Virus record (IMG/VR): IMGVR_UViG_3300028840_003407
Location: 1-31,177 of that record
Strand: one strand, 5' to 3'
Source: a virus
DNA length: 31,177 bases
Made by a program: the position numbers and the translations under genes. Positions 24,301 to 31,177 of this stretch are shown one piece after another (the first letter of the stretch is position 1; every line of letters begins with the position of its first letter). The notes beneath the pieces were generated by a model, which made no database searches, was not told the DNA's origin, and saw only the letters and a program-made list of their open reading frames with translations.

Positions 24301-27300
24301 TGGTCGGTAAGGGCCTTGCCTTCATCGAGCCCGATACCGGCCTAATGATCCAAAAAGACGAGTATTTGTCCGGCAACGTCAAGAAAAAGCTCAAGGCCGC
24401 ACAGGCCGCAGCGCAAGATGATGACCTGTACAAGACCAATGTGGACGCTCTTCAGGCCGTTGTGCCCGAAGACATGGACATATCCTTGATTGATTTTAAG
24501 CTCGGGTCCTCATGGATCCCCGCAGACACAATCAAGGACTTTCTCAGAGAAGTTATCGAGGTCGAAGCCGATATCGAGTTCGCCCAGGGCGAGACGGGCG
24601 CTATCTGGAAGATCGCAGAGAAGAGCGGCTTTAACGGCATAAAAAACCGGGAAACATACGGCACACAGGAGTACTATGCCACCGGGCTGATCGAGAACGC
24701 TCTCAATATGAGACGGATCAAAATCAAAAGAAAGGAGAGGGACCCGGTTACTGGCTCAGAGCGAACCTATGAGGACAAAGACGCATCCAAAGAGAATAAC
24801 CTGAAAATTCAGGAAATCAGCAGCGAGTTCGTAGCCTGGGCTAAATCTCACGGCGAATGGGCTGCCAGATTACAGGACATCTACAACGAGGAAAAGAACG
24901 GTTTTGTGCTGAGAACCCATTCGCCGCCAGTGTTCCGGGACGCTGAGGGCAAAGAAACCGTGCATTACCCGAACGCTTCGGCAGAAATCACCCTCAGAGA
25001 GCATCAGAGAATCGCTGTTTCCCGGGCATTGCAGGAATCCGTGTTGCTTGCCTACGGTGTCGGTACCGGCAAGACATATATCTATATTACCACAGCCATG
25101 GAAATGCGCCGGATAGGCACCGCGAGAAAGCCCCTGATCGTTGTTCACAACCAGACCATAGATCAGTACCGGACATCGTTTAAGACCCTGTATCCTGCGG
25201 CTAAAGTGCTTATTCCGAACTATGCTCAGCGGTCAAGCAAGATGAGGAAAAAAACGCTGGTGAGCATGGCCACCGGCGATTGGGACGCCATTGTTCTTCC
25301 TCAGAGTTTCTTTGACGGCATTGCCAACGATCCGGATCGAGAAAGAGCTTTTGTGGAAGAACAGCTCATGGCGATCGAGGAACAAATTGCCAGCACCAGG
25401 GAGGAAGAAGGTTCTAAGTCCCTGCGCGTCAAAGAAATGGAGAAGATGCTGCAGCGCCGGGAGCAGCGCCTCGAGGCATTGCTTGAGCGCAGAAAAGACG
25501 AGGCAGTGCTTTTCGAGCAGATGGGTATAGACGCTCTTCTCATCGATGAAGTGCACGCCTATAAGCGCAGCGAGTTCTATACAAAGCTCGGCAACGTGAA
25601 GGGTATCGATTCCGGATCCTCGCAGCGAAGCTCAAGCCTGATCCTCAAATCAGAATACGTCCGGCGAAAGACCGGCGGCAAGAACGTCATTACCGCTACC
25701 GGAACGCCGATCTCCAACACCATGGCAGAGCTCTGGACCATGCTGCGGTACGTGCGGCCCGATCTGCTTGAAGAATACGGCGTAAGCACCTTTGACAACT
25801 TTGCCAACACGTTCGGCGACATCGTGGAAGATGTTGAAGAAACCGCTTCTGGCTTCAAGGACATCGAGCGCTTTGCCAGATACGTGAACGGTCCCGAGCT
25901 GCTCATGATGTTTTTCTCGGGCGCGGATATCCGCCTCACCAAAGACGCGAACCTGAAACTTCCCGCCATCAAGGGCGGCAAGCCGGAAATCGTTGTATCT
26001 GAAAAGAGCGAGGAATTGAGGCGCTATATTCAAGGCATTGTTGATCGCTGGCGCGCCTGGGAAGCTCTGAACGGCAGAGAAAAGCGCAAGCAAAGGCACG
26101 TTCCCCTCGTTCTCTACGGGCTGGCGAAGAAAGCGGCGGTGGATCTTCGCCTGATAGATCCGGCGTATTACAAAGAAGACCCGGACAGCAAGCTCGGCAA
26201 TGCTTGCGAGAATATCCACAGAATCTATCAGGAAACGAAAGCCAAGAAAAGCACGCAGATCGTGTTCCTGGACATTTTCCAAGACGAGACCCGGCGATTC
26301 AATGCCCATCAAGAGATCAAGCGGAAACTGACGGAGCTCGGCATACCGGAAGCAGAGATAGAGCTCTTTTCTTCGGGCATCAATGAAAAGAAGGAAAAAG
26401 CTATCAAGGACCGGATCCGATCCGGAGAATCCCGCGTAATCATCGGTTCTTCCGCGCGCTTGGGTATAGGGGTCGATATCGCAAACAAGCTGATCGCATC
26501 GCATCATATCAATGTGCCCGATCGGCCCATGGATATCGAGCAGCGGGACGGGCGCATCATTCGCCAGGGTAACGAGAACGACGAGGTTCAGATCTACCAT
26601 TATTGCACAAAAGACACCCTTGATTCAGTCATGTTCAATAGGCTCGTAAAAAAGCAGAAATACGCAGATCAAGTACTTACCGGCGACATCGAAGGCAGAA
26701 CCTTTGAAGACCCGTACAGCACGGAGCAGGCGTCCTTTGCAGAGTTTGCCGCTGCGGCCTCCGGCCAGGCGGGAAAGCTGTTGCTCGAGAAAAACTCCCT
26801 GCTATCGGAGCAAAACAAGTACAAAATCGCCCAGAACGCCTGGACCCGGAGAGTGTCCTCGGCGCGAAGCAAGCTCCGGGAGATCCCCGTCGAGATTGCC
26901 AATATGCGCAAGCGGCTCAAAGAGGTAGAGAACGAGAAGAAAAAGATCGAAAAGGCTTTCCCCGACTTGCAGCTTGAGACACTGACGTTTGAAGGCGAGA
27001 CCATGGATCGCAAGGTATTTGCGGAGCGCCTGGCCGACACCATCAAAGGCATAGATGAAGAATGGAAGAGCAAATATCACGAGATGGCGTCGGGTGACTT
27101 CGCAAAGGAGATAGAGGCGCATGGCGCTTACGGCCAAGTAGAAAGAACGATCACTGCAAAGGCCGGGAACATAGACATCTCGCTCAAGCTCTCGACGTTT
27201 ACAGACTACAAGAAGGAGAGCAAACCTTCGAAGAAGATACACTATTTCGGTCTATCAAAATGGGTGGGCGTCAACCTTTCGCTCGATGGCCACCTTCTGG

Positions 27301-30300
27301 ATAGTAGCCATCCACAAACTGAATCACTCCCGGGCGGCACGTTCACGCGCCTTTTCAATGACGTCATCAAGAAAGCAGTCGCTCTTCCCAAGGGCATAGA
27401 GCAGGATATCGCCAGAGAGCAAGAGGACGAGAAGGAATTCGAGAAGATCGCGGATGAAAAGTTCCAGTACCGCGAGCAGCTTGTCGCCGCGCAACGGCGC
27501 ATTGCCGAAATAGATCGAGAGCTGGTGAACCTCACCAAGGATGAAGAGCCAGCGGAGGCCCCTGAAGAGCCTTTGCGCGGGACCCCAGAGGATTTTGCCG
27601 TCGAAGCACAGGCTCCCAAGCGACGATTCTATAGGAGCGTTTGGCTGCAAGGTAAGACTCGGTGGACTGAAGCTCCTTCTAGCGCAGAGCCGATCGAGAT
27701 TGTGCCATGGGCCGAAACCTACATCTACGGCGATGAGAACGGATGGCACGTTGTCGAAGTGACAAGCGGCCAGGCGTTCGGACCTTGGCAGGACACCCGC
27801 CAAGAGGCCATTGACGCCGCCAAAGAGATTGTCGAGCAGAAGGGCGAAGAGGGCGTTAAGAAAGCCATTGCTGATTCAATCCAAAAGACAGGACCCGCAC
27901 CCGCTGTCAAGGCCGCTGTCAGCAAGCTGACCGAGGAAAGAGGATCTATCTCTTTCAAGAGCATCCAGGACGCCTTAACCTCCGAAGAATCCGAGACCGA
28001 CCTTACCGTCGTTAGATCCCACGACATGGGCAGGCTGGAAAAGCTCGAGGCCCCTCCGCAATGGCTGGCAAAGAAATACGATGAAGTAAAGCAGATGTTC
28101 GAGCGCATGAAACAGCGGGACAGGGACCGGATTCGCATGCTGTCTCAAAGCATAGACGAAAGCGCTGAGTTCTATGGCCTAAAAAAGGACTCTGAAGAAT
28201 TCAGCCAGCTAAAGCATCTGATATGGGCCATGGAAAACCGGGCCATGAAGGGTATGCCGCGCAAGTTCGTGAAAGTCGGCGGCGAAGAAGTAGAAGCCGA
28301 GGGCGAAGCCTGGGAACGCGGCGCAGAAAGAAACTTTGCTTTCGATCCGGACAGCACGAAAAACGAGGGCCGGTTTCAGCTCCTGCCTCCCGGACAAGTA
28401 TCGGACTATTTCAACCGGTATTCCTCCACTGAGGGCGTGCGATACGTAATGGGCAAAACCGAGGCCGGCGCGGAAGTAGTGCAGAGCGTCCGGTTCAAAA
28501 AAGAGCTGTTCACAGAGGACAAAGCCGGCAAGTGGTGGGAAAAGAACGCAGAATCAGAGGGCCTGGGTTTCGCCGAGGCAGAGATCATCGGCGGGCACTA
28601 TGAGCTCAACGAGGACTACTACACGCAGTACCGGGAGTGGCTCGGCAAGCTCAAGTCTGTTTCGGAGCCTGTGAAGGACATCTATCTCCAGATCCGAAAG
28701 AGCTTAGACAAGGATCTGTCGCAGGTCTACAACTCCATGGCCGACATGCCCGATATCGAAGAAAGCGTTTTGCAGGAATTCCGAAGGTCCATGGGCACTA
28801 TTCACAACTACTTTCCTCACATGCGCTACGGCAAATACTTTCTGCAGGCGTTCAACGAGGACGGAGAGCTCGTGTTCCGGGAGCACTTCAATGCGCCTAC
28901 GGGCTATGAACGCAAAGCCCGTAGGCTGATCGCAGAGCTCAAAAAGCAGGAAGGTTTCGCCGGCGTTAGTTTCAAGACGGGCAAGGTCGAGCGCCTGCCG
29001 GAGGAAGTGTTTGCGATACCCGTGCCGATCGAAGCCATTGAAGCAGTGATGAACGCTGCGATAAAGCGGATTCCCAATGAAGACGCAAGATCTGCGTTCA
29101 AGGCCATGCTCCCGGAGAACATCGCCAATGTTCTAAAGGCCCGGGGTTGGGGAGCTCATATGATCCGGCGGCAAGGCATTCCCGGTCACGAGACCGAAGA
29201 TATACAGCGCGTTCTTTTCGACTACAAGGCAGGGCTCTATGGCTGGATGACGAAAATGGAATGCGCACGAGACTTCTCCCGGATCATGGCGAGAGTGGAT
29301 CCTGCGGGCAAGGCCCGGCTGTGGGCGTGGATGCGCAACTATTCCTACAATATGCTCGAAAACGCCAGCGAGATAGATAGGCTGGTCAGCAACGCAAAGG
29401 CTCTTTTCTTTGCGAAATACCTCGGTGCGAACGTAAAGACCGCTGTGCTCAATACGACCCAGAACATTATCGCCGGTTGGCCGCGCCTGGGCATGGAAAT
29501 GGGGGGCGCGTTCGCGCAGGCCCTCAAAGGAGCTAATGCGGACATAGTATCCCATATACGCGGCCAAAAGAACCTTTCTGCCGATGAAGTGCGGCTCATC
29601 CAGCAAATGTTCGAAGAAGGCACTACTGGCGCGCAGTTTCTAACCGAGATCCGATCCCAGATCGGCGACAACGTGTTCTCGGCTACGAACAAATACCTTA
29701 TGCGCGGGCTAGGCATGCCCATGGAAATCGCGGAGCGGTTTAACCGGGTATCCATTGCGATTGCCGCATACAGGGCCGCTGTAGACGGCAAGATCAACAA
29801 CGAGAGCACGCTCAAGCAATACGATGTAAAACAGGGCGAAGCGCTGTCATATGATCAGGCCAAAGAGTTTGCCACGACCATTGTCGAAGACGCTCATTTC
29901 GTGTATGGCCGATCCAATAGGCCCGAGGCTTTCAGGGTCGGCGAGGCCGGAAAGCTGGCCCAGGCCGGCTATACTTTCCGCAGTTTCACGCATCACCTAT
30001 TGCATCTCTGGAAATACATGCTGCTGGAAACCGGCATGAGGGGCAAGACAGCGTTTGCCAAAAGCCTGGCGGCCACCATGGCCATCGGTGGCGTCACAGC
30101 AATCCCGCTGTACAAGACCTTTATGAATATTCTCCGGCAGCTCACGGGCGACGATCCAGAAGAAGACATCACCGCGATTCTGCCCGAAGACGCGGACATG
30201 CTGAAAGACATGCTGCTCTACGGCATGCCGGCGATCAGCGGGTTCACGATCGGCGGCAGCGTCGGTATGGAACTGCCCGTGTTCGAGCGGCTGAGCCTGC

Positions 30301-30920
30301 AGGGATCAATTACCACACAGGCCGGAAAGCAGATAGGCGAGATCATCGGTATACCGTGGGCTGTTGCCGAGGACGTTTCAAGCGCGTACCAGGCTTACCG
30401 GGTAGGCCAGGGGTCCCGAGCTCTGGAATACCTGTTGCCCGCCGGCATTGCGAACATCTTCAAAGGTTACAGGCTGTACAGCGCAGGCAACTATACATTG
30501 TCCGGCAGGCCCATTGCGGATCCATCTGCGCAGGACTATCCGCAAACAGAAGAAGTGTTGAAACTCGGCATGCGGCAGGCCATAGGCAAAGCCTTTGGGT
30601 TCCAGCCCACGAAAATGACCGGTGCCTGGAACATCGAACAAGCCATGCAGGATTTTATAGCCTACAAAACCAATAAGCGGTCCGAGCTGGCAAGCCGGAT
30701 TCTGAACGCTAAAGGCATCAAGCGCAAGCTGAAAAAGATCGAGCAGGACTATATCGAATGGAACCAAAAACACCGGGTCGATCATCCAGAGTACGTGATT
30801 ACACCCGATGAGCTGGTGCAATCCATACTCGCCCGCACGAGGACCCGGAAGCCACCGATGTATATGCTCGGCAGAACATTGGAATTGCGAGACAGATATC
30901 TAACCCAGGAGGCCCCATGA
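18393..30920 (+). CDS. Giant polyvalent protein, 4175 aa: ART-like domain, DarB-like methyltransferase and SF2 helicase
   Basis: One uninterrupted frame of 4175 codons occupies the slot of the large ejection protein (T7 gp16). Visible order: doubled DYDPF motif (7-12, 33-38); Ala/Gly-rich hydrophobic region (about 206-395); charged low-complexity stretch; ADP-ribosyltransferase-like domain (550-660); small phage modules including a TGRFLTREEA segment (760-833); Pro/Gly/Arg/Glu linker (1237-1337); DarB-like region with EPAAGVGHFFG (1485-1495) and NVPFG (1550-1554); SF2 helicase with GVGTGKT (2222-2228), DEVH (2385-2388), TATGTP (2434-2439) and QRDGRIIRQG (2717-2726); then a long C-terminal part with an FPHMRYGKY segment (about 3475) and an LPD38-like helical region (about 3667-3960). 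P1 DarB is packaged and protects injected DNA from restriction; I infer a similar virion-borne role. The ribosome site is weak, so translation probably depends on coupling to the upstream gene. No frameshift is needed to read it. Confidence 0.85.
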   Translation: MPRYIAIDYDPFQQDRIRPELEKRQPAMKLVPVDYDPFAEKAEPVQAPRVGIQEPRKGGITEGLKQIPRGFVHGSLGIAESAGTGLEYIGHRMQEAPGLEDLARTHPGRAYAMMSPTDQKTVSDLINKGADFQDALIEVTTNPPYVPMRESMKKAAPGVIQLGKDIAGSQAEVAEQYGPPEQFAEKNVWDNPEVLKSPTWWLYNTAEMAPTLAAAMIPGAGTYKAVQVGGAALKLSPVVISRMAQLGAMVTGGAVGGTLEGTQTYKAVLEAGGTEQEAARAMELMGLFSAGLNSISVGKMFTKAGPGFLNKVKKVGASGIVEGLTEGAEEPSEVIAKIGAKLFTGQKVPDNIAQMFFDSLKDAVTVAPIAAVTGFAGGAGGAQVAGAEAKDMLQGDAEPALVNEINQILPEEEPVAPEPAAPKLIPLSQQRQAEIERIWAEEEAVEEPARHGIVAPEDREAIAAKRRQEEIDRFAEEQARTERIQQEYFARPARYGIALPEERRQPAQPEKPPEEIATPPIPKVTPEEEVALEAAKKPQTETEAPWLKTLYRGWTEGVTKERGEETSWSPEKEYAQTYGKKLSTAKLSPKAKVLSFLRREPDLPGNPWVTDYGSELYNRYRKPGPLMNPPYMELDFDQMREDGYDAVVWVDDGIEVRVLTGDALEKPPATPERTEVAPEGVEGEEPRESPAIEARRKELEGLPRPDWRTHLFRAREYASVLGVTWDPSWTPEQIADAVDSHLDKEGLPEEAAPEPEYIAGMALKMDDGRIITGEDVGVEGVSHTEIWDKLSLEDRDRVEDADGVVTNTGRFLTREEAAEFVGKPGELLDASELVSRRKGAEKPAAAPEEAPKKPEDMTAGQWFDYKWSKLPKKVQRAILSGEKGYASLQQIREQTHREHERLVEQPPSAPKKAEDMTADELLAELDRQTEEAPAAKESAEKPPAADKDWIGNNLEGDPVYEDERGRYLRKRAGTGHAIIHAPRAIGPAGERIAPKTARQLYKESPFSNYITEAEYKRFEAEKNPAEKPPPAPKPEPTLKAYGVEDVSPLAAELERALTREPKIPRQLAEEAGIPYESFNEIRAVNEAVSELALHKIASEKDGKYIHGGRRLVRPKATLAEKATETKQHLANAADKFKQINAILGEKGELAPGEEIDETKWAQIQPLLKGAWDDIIAAGKTGAEFVSLALEALGTKGKPYIARFIREVKAPTAPKSLTKPPKETIIEPTEQPTEGGEYGPGIEQVVEGPAGIPPGVRAGDRPAPVPEQGEVPPAPGREGEPRDQREQLPQEPGPEPGPEGRDRDERDRPDRGAAVGEPTPGGARVPDTGVGGAANHVILPDDVIVPRGPEGKIKANIRAIQLVKTLQQENRAATPDEKKILAQYVGWGAFSQKIFDPEFTDYIAHGKDRYTPEQWFTSPEQAKKYREWETRYGEKLHPGLGGAMTEEEWKSARASTINAHFTSRPVINAMWDIAERMGFKGGTVLEPAAGVGHFFGLMPQRLAQDSVLFGIEKDTLSGAILDKLYPDANTQTTPFEKSNIENNSMDMVITNVPFGNVSIIDKKHPEYSGWSLHNYFFARSLTATKPGGLVMAITSSWTMDAKSNARVREYLAGKADLVGAVRLPNTAFKESAGTEVVTDIIVLRKKDNSEYPGHDFLTSTTLDTPEKTEAEASLQEAIQQRDVLQKIPAKKRTDSEKKQLSDAKEDVSKSLKKIAGLYGVNEYFTENPKMVLGKHSMKGTMYAEGTYTLEPTGNLHDQIEAIITEFPENIAGEGTDVSEVEPVVYAELGAKEGTLTVKDGVVQLVENGKLIKPYYLDSKGNKQPISGLRLKRVERYLQVREATVELFDLMADVETTDQQVTDGQKRLEKLYDGYVKKYGYFNSTANGFIRQADNDFAVVDALEIEDDDDKNVYHKAPVFTKRTIFPFVEPTTAESVEDAAYLSMAYRGTIDVKYIGSLLNIQDLEAVKTDLVGKGLAFIEPDTGLMIQKDEYLSGNVKKKLKAAQAAAQDDDLYKTNVDALQAVVPEDMDISLIDFKLGSSWIPADTIKDFLREVIEVEADIEFAQGETGAIWKIAEKSGFNGIKNRETYGTQEYYATGLIENALNMRRIKIKRKERDPVTGSERTYEDKDASKENNLKIQEISSEFVAWAKSHGEWAARLQDIYNEEKNGFVLRTHSPPVFRDAEGKETVHYPNASAEITLREHQRIAVSRALQESVLLAYGVGTGKTYIYITTAMEMRRIGTARKPLIVVHNQTIDQYRTSFKTLYPAAKVLIPNYAQRSSKMRKKTLVSMATGDWDAIVLPQSFFDGIANDPDRERAFVEEQLMAIEEQIASTREEEGSKSLRVKEMEKMLQRREQRLEALLERRKDEAVLFEQMGIDALLIDEVHAYKRSEFYTKLGNVKGIDSGSSQRSSSLILKSEYVRRKTGGKNVITATGTPISNTMAELWTMLRYVRPDLLEEYGVSTFDNFANTFGDIVEDVEETASGFKDIERFARYVNGPELLMMFFSGADIRLTKDANLKLPAIKGGKPEIVVSEKSEELRRYIQGIVDRWRAWEALNGREKRKQRHVPLVLYGLAKKAAVDLRLIDPAYYKEDPDSKLGNACENIHRIYQETKAKKSTQIVFLDIFQDETRRFNAHQEIKRKLTELGIPEAEIELFSSGINEKKEKAIKDRIRSGESRVIIGSSARLGIGVDIANKLIASHHINVPDRPMDIEQRDGRIIRQGNENDEVQIYHYCTKDTLDSVMFNRLVKKQKYADQVLTGDIEGRTFEDPYSTEQASFAEFAAAASGQAGKLLLEKNSLLSEQNKYKIAQNAWTRRVSSARSKLREIPVEIANMRKRLKEVENEKKKIEKAFPDLQLETLTFEGETMDRKVFAERLADTIKGIDEEWKSKYHEMASGDFAKEIEAHGAYGQVERTITAKAGNIDISLKLSTFTDYKKESKPSKKIHYFGLSKWVGVNLSLDGHLLDSSHPQTESLPGGTFTRLFNDVIKKAVALPKGIEQDIAREQEDEKEFEKIADEKFQYREQLVAAQRRIAEIDRELVNLTKDEEPAEAPEEPLRGTPEDFAVEAQAPKRRFYRSVWLQGKTRWTEAPSSAEPIEIVPWAETYIYGDENGWHVVEVTSGQAFGPWQDTRQEAIDAAKEIVEQKGEEGVKKAIADSIQKTGPAPAVKAAVSKLTEERGSISFKSIQDALTSEESETDLTVVRSHDMGRLEKLEAPPQWLAKKYDEVKQMFERMKQRDRDRIRMLSQSIDESAEFYGLKKDSEEFSQLKHLIWAMENRAMKGMPRKFVKVGGEEVEAEGEAWERGAERNFAFDPDSTKNEGRFQLLPPGQVSDYFNRYSSTEGVRYVMGKTEAGAEVVQSVRFKKELFTEDKAGKWWEKNAESEGLGFAEAEIIGGHYELNEDYYTQYREWLGKLKSVSEPVKDIYLQIRKSLDKDLSQVYNSMADMPDIEESVLQEFRRSMGTIHNYFPHMRYGKYFLQAFNEDGELVFREHFNAPTGYERKARRLIAELKKQEGFAGVSFKTGKVERLPEEVFAIPVPIEAIEAVMNAAIKRIPNEDARSAFKAMLPENIANVLKARGWGAHMIRRQGIPGHETEDIQRVLFDYKAGLYGWMTKMECARDFSRIMARVDPAGKARLWAWMRNYSYNMLENASEIDRLVSNAKALFFAKYLGANVKTAVLNTTQNIIAGWPRLGMEMGGAFAQALKGANADIVSHIRGQKNLSADEVRLIQQMFEEGTTGAQFLTEIRSQIGDNVFSATNKYLMRGLGMPMEIAERFNRVSIAIAAYRAAVDGKINNESTLKQYDVKQGEALSYDQAKEFATTIVEDAHFVYGRSNRPEAFRVGEAGKLAQAGYTFRSFTHHLLHLWKYMLLETGMRGKTAFAKSLAATMAIGGVTAIPLYKTFMNILRQLTGDDPEEDITAILPEDADMLKDMLLYGMPAISGFTIGGSVGMELPVFERLSLQGSITTQAGKQIGEIIGIPWAVAEDVSSAYQAYRVGQGSRALEYLLPAGIANIFKGYRLYSAGNYTLSGRPIADPSAQDYPQTEEVLKLGMRQAIGKAFGFQPTKMTGAWNIEQAMQDFIAYKTNKRSELASRILNAKGIKRKLKKIEQDYIEWNQKHRVDHPEYVITPDELVQSILARTRTRKPPMYMLGRTLELRDRYLTQEAP
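20040..20384 (+). other. ADP-ribosyltransferase-like domain in the giant protein (residues 550-664)
   Basis: The segment opens LYRGWTEG with Arg552. It continues ETSWSPEKEYAQTYG with Ser569 in the place of the ART Ser-Thr-Ser strand, followed by an Ala-x-x-Tyr helix. It ends GYDAVVWVDDGIEVRVLTG with Glu655. This gives an R-S-E arrangement like that of arginine-type ARTs and of ART domains found in phage polyvalent proteins. The final glutamate is not in a clear E-x-E or Q-x-E turn, so activity is uncertain. Packaged ARTs such as T4 Alt modify host targets straight after injection. Confidence 0.5.
22090..22096 (+). promoter_or_regulatory. Shine-Dalgarno site for the overlapping gene
   Basis: AAGGAGG at 22090-22096 is the full core match to the 16S anti-SD sequence, 5 bases before ATG 22102. 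It is as strong as the site of the scaffold gene and much stronger than that of the giant gene in which it lies. Confidence 0.7.
22102..22401 (+). CDS. Overlapping 99-aa gene in the +1 frame inside the giant gene
   Basis: A complete ORF with its own strong ribosome site lies wholly within the giant gene, shifted +1. The protein reads like a normal globular helical protein: MGLESSKWWRARLEYLLEFE, then PETARRLFRNKEKFRRHLEE, a middle helix with INVNNSLKSRDLNPDQREE, and an acidic C-terminus. By my count 91 of its 99 codons end in G or C, a strong coding bias that belongs to this frame. The giant frame over the same bases is a Pro/Gly/Glu/Arg-rich linker. The pattern of an aromatic-rich first helix, an L-x-x-E-P-E turn and a Glu-rich continuation faintly resembles small TnpV-like proteins, but I do not claim that family. 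Function unknown; its place beside the DarB part suggests a small partner of the methyltransferase-helicase. Confidence 0.75.
   Translation: MGLESSKWWRARLEYLLEFEPETARRLFRNKEKFRRHLEERVNHAINVNNSLKSRDLNPDQREEIVMNAIAPTEGQPSENPLPEELEFQIRAWAEQPTT
22542..23492 (+). other. DarB-like adenine methyltransferase domain (about residues 1384-1700)
   Basis: A YVGWGAF segment (about 1384) precedes the domain, as in DarB-type proteins. TINAHFTSRPVINAMWDIAE leads to the AdoMet-binding EPAAGVGHFFG (1485-1495). The catalytic motif is NVPFG (1550-1554) after DMVIT, a variant of the N6-adenine NPPF/Y motif that I recall as frequent in DarB-like proteins. Downstream, KPGGLVMAITSSWTMDAK and LVGAVRLPNTAFKESAGTEV are also typical of this group. 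The VNEYFTENPKMVLGKHSMKG segment near 1720-1740 marks the DarB-specific spacer before the helicase. Confidence 0.8.
24960..26740 (+). other. SF2 (SNF2/DEAH-like) helicase domain pair (about residues 2190-2783)
   Basis: Motif I GVGTGKT (2222-2228), motif II DEVH (2385-2388, in LLIDEVHAYKR), motif III TATGTPISNT (2434-2443), and the second RecA domain with RVIIGSSARLGIGVDIANKL and motif VI QRDGRIIRQG (2717-2726) are all present and in order. A coiled-coil insertion (residues about 2335-2370) separates motifs I and II. All catalytic residues for NTP hydrolysis are intact, so it is probably an active translocase or helicase fused to the methyltransferase. Confidence 0.88.
30907..30912 (+). promoter_or_regulatory. 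Ribosome-binding site of the last gene
   Basis: AGGAGG, 4 bases before ATG 30917, lies inside the end of the giant gene. With the ATGA stop/start overlap it gives the following gene both coupling and independent initiation. Confidence 0.6.
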
Positions 30921-31177
30921 AACGACTACTATTTTCGATTTGTATAGTATTGCTGTTCCCGGCTCTCACCTTTGCCGCTGCCGGCACAGTAAGCGAGGCA
31001 ATCACAAAGGACTCGCCTACAGGAGTCATTAAGATAACCTTCACCTGCACAGGCGGCACGGCGGGCGATGCCGGCACCATCCCGAACACAGCCCTTTCCG
31101 GATCGGCCCTACAGCTGCTTACATACAAAAAACCGTATTACCTGTATCGCGTGACGGCCTATCCCACGGCTGGCGGC
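30917..31177 (+). CDS. N-terminal part of a signal-peptide protein (partial)
   Basis: ATG 30917 overlaps the TGA of the giant gene (ATGA) after AGGAGG. The 87 visible residues begin with a Sec-type signal peptide: MKRLLFSICIVLLFPALTFA with likely cleavage after FA or AA near residue 20-22. The mature part starts AGTVSEAITKDSPTGVIKIT and looks like a beta-rich domain (FTCTGGTAGDAGTIP, then YYLYRVTAYPT). The gene runs past the window. Like the beta-helix protein at 1111 it would be exported to the periplasm or cell surface, so it could be an envelope-acting protein. No lipobox cysteine is seen at the cleavage site. The product cannot be named from the visible part. Confidence 0.7.
   Translation, partial: MKRLLFSICIVLLFPALTFAAAGTVSEAITKDSPTGVIKITFTCTGGTAGDAGTIPNTALSGSALQLLTYKKPYYLYRVTAYPTAGG

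Noticed and set aside
18393-30920. The giant protein as an N4-type virion RNA polymerase
   Set aside because: None of the single-subunit polymerase motifs is seen; the clear motifs are those of an N6-adenine methyltransferase and an SF2 helicase.

Overview
The window is a stretch of a tailed double-stranded DNA phage (or prophage) genome, most likely a short-tailed (podovirus-like) phage of a Gram-negative host. Every supported gene is on the + strand. Genes are packed with stop/start overlaps (ATGA, TGATG, TTGA, GTGA), and the order follows the virion block of T7-like phages: scaffold, major capsid protein, neck/tail proteins, fibre, a gp13-like protein, internal virion proteins, then a huge protein in the slot where T7 has gp16. 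Two proteins carry Sec-type signal peptides, and the lysozyme has none of its own, which fits a Gram-negative host. The portal, terminase and replication genes are not in the window. No integrase, transposase, CRISPR array or convincing tRNA is visible.

Layout. 1-1089: the tail end of an upstream gene and two unrecognised small proteins. 1111-4596: a secreted or envelope-targeted beta-helix protein with large internal repeats. 4679-5440: three small genes, the last resembling the Acb2/Tad1 (cyclic-nucleotide sponge) family. 5441-5706: the longest gene-free stretch (266 bases), with hairpins and terminator-like sites. 5707-8880: scaffold, major capsid protein, probable decoration protein and a coiled-coil protein, with strong hairpins that lack T-tracts in the spacers. 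8888-14460: a neck adaptor, a second connector, a tail (nozzle-like) protein and two fibre/appendage proteins. 14472-15838: a lysis cassette (small membrane protein, T4-type lysozyme, two holin-like proteins). 15838-18391: a GNAT-like gp13-type protein and two internal virion proteins. 18393-30920: one 4175-residue polyvalent protein. 30917 to the end: the start of another signal-peptide protein.

The giant protein is probably packaged and injected. It joins an N-terminal module (doubled DYDPF motif, Ala/Gly-rich hydrophobic stretch, ADP-ribosyltransferase-like domain) to a DarB-like adenine methyltransferase plus SF2 helicase, and ends in a C-terminal region typical of large phage polyvalent proteins. 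DarB of phage P1 protects injected DNA from restriction. The most striking observation is a complete 99-codon gene with a near-perfect Shine-Dalgarno site lying in the +1 frame at 22102-22401, exactly at the Pro/Gly/Glu/Arg-rich seam between the two halves of the giant protein. About nine in ten of its codons end in G or C. The linker composition of the giant frame looks like the by-product of reading this small gene out of frame. This suggests a fusion of two defence-related genes through a retained gene between them.

All homology statements come from reading the sequence and from memory of families; no search was run.
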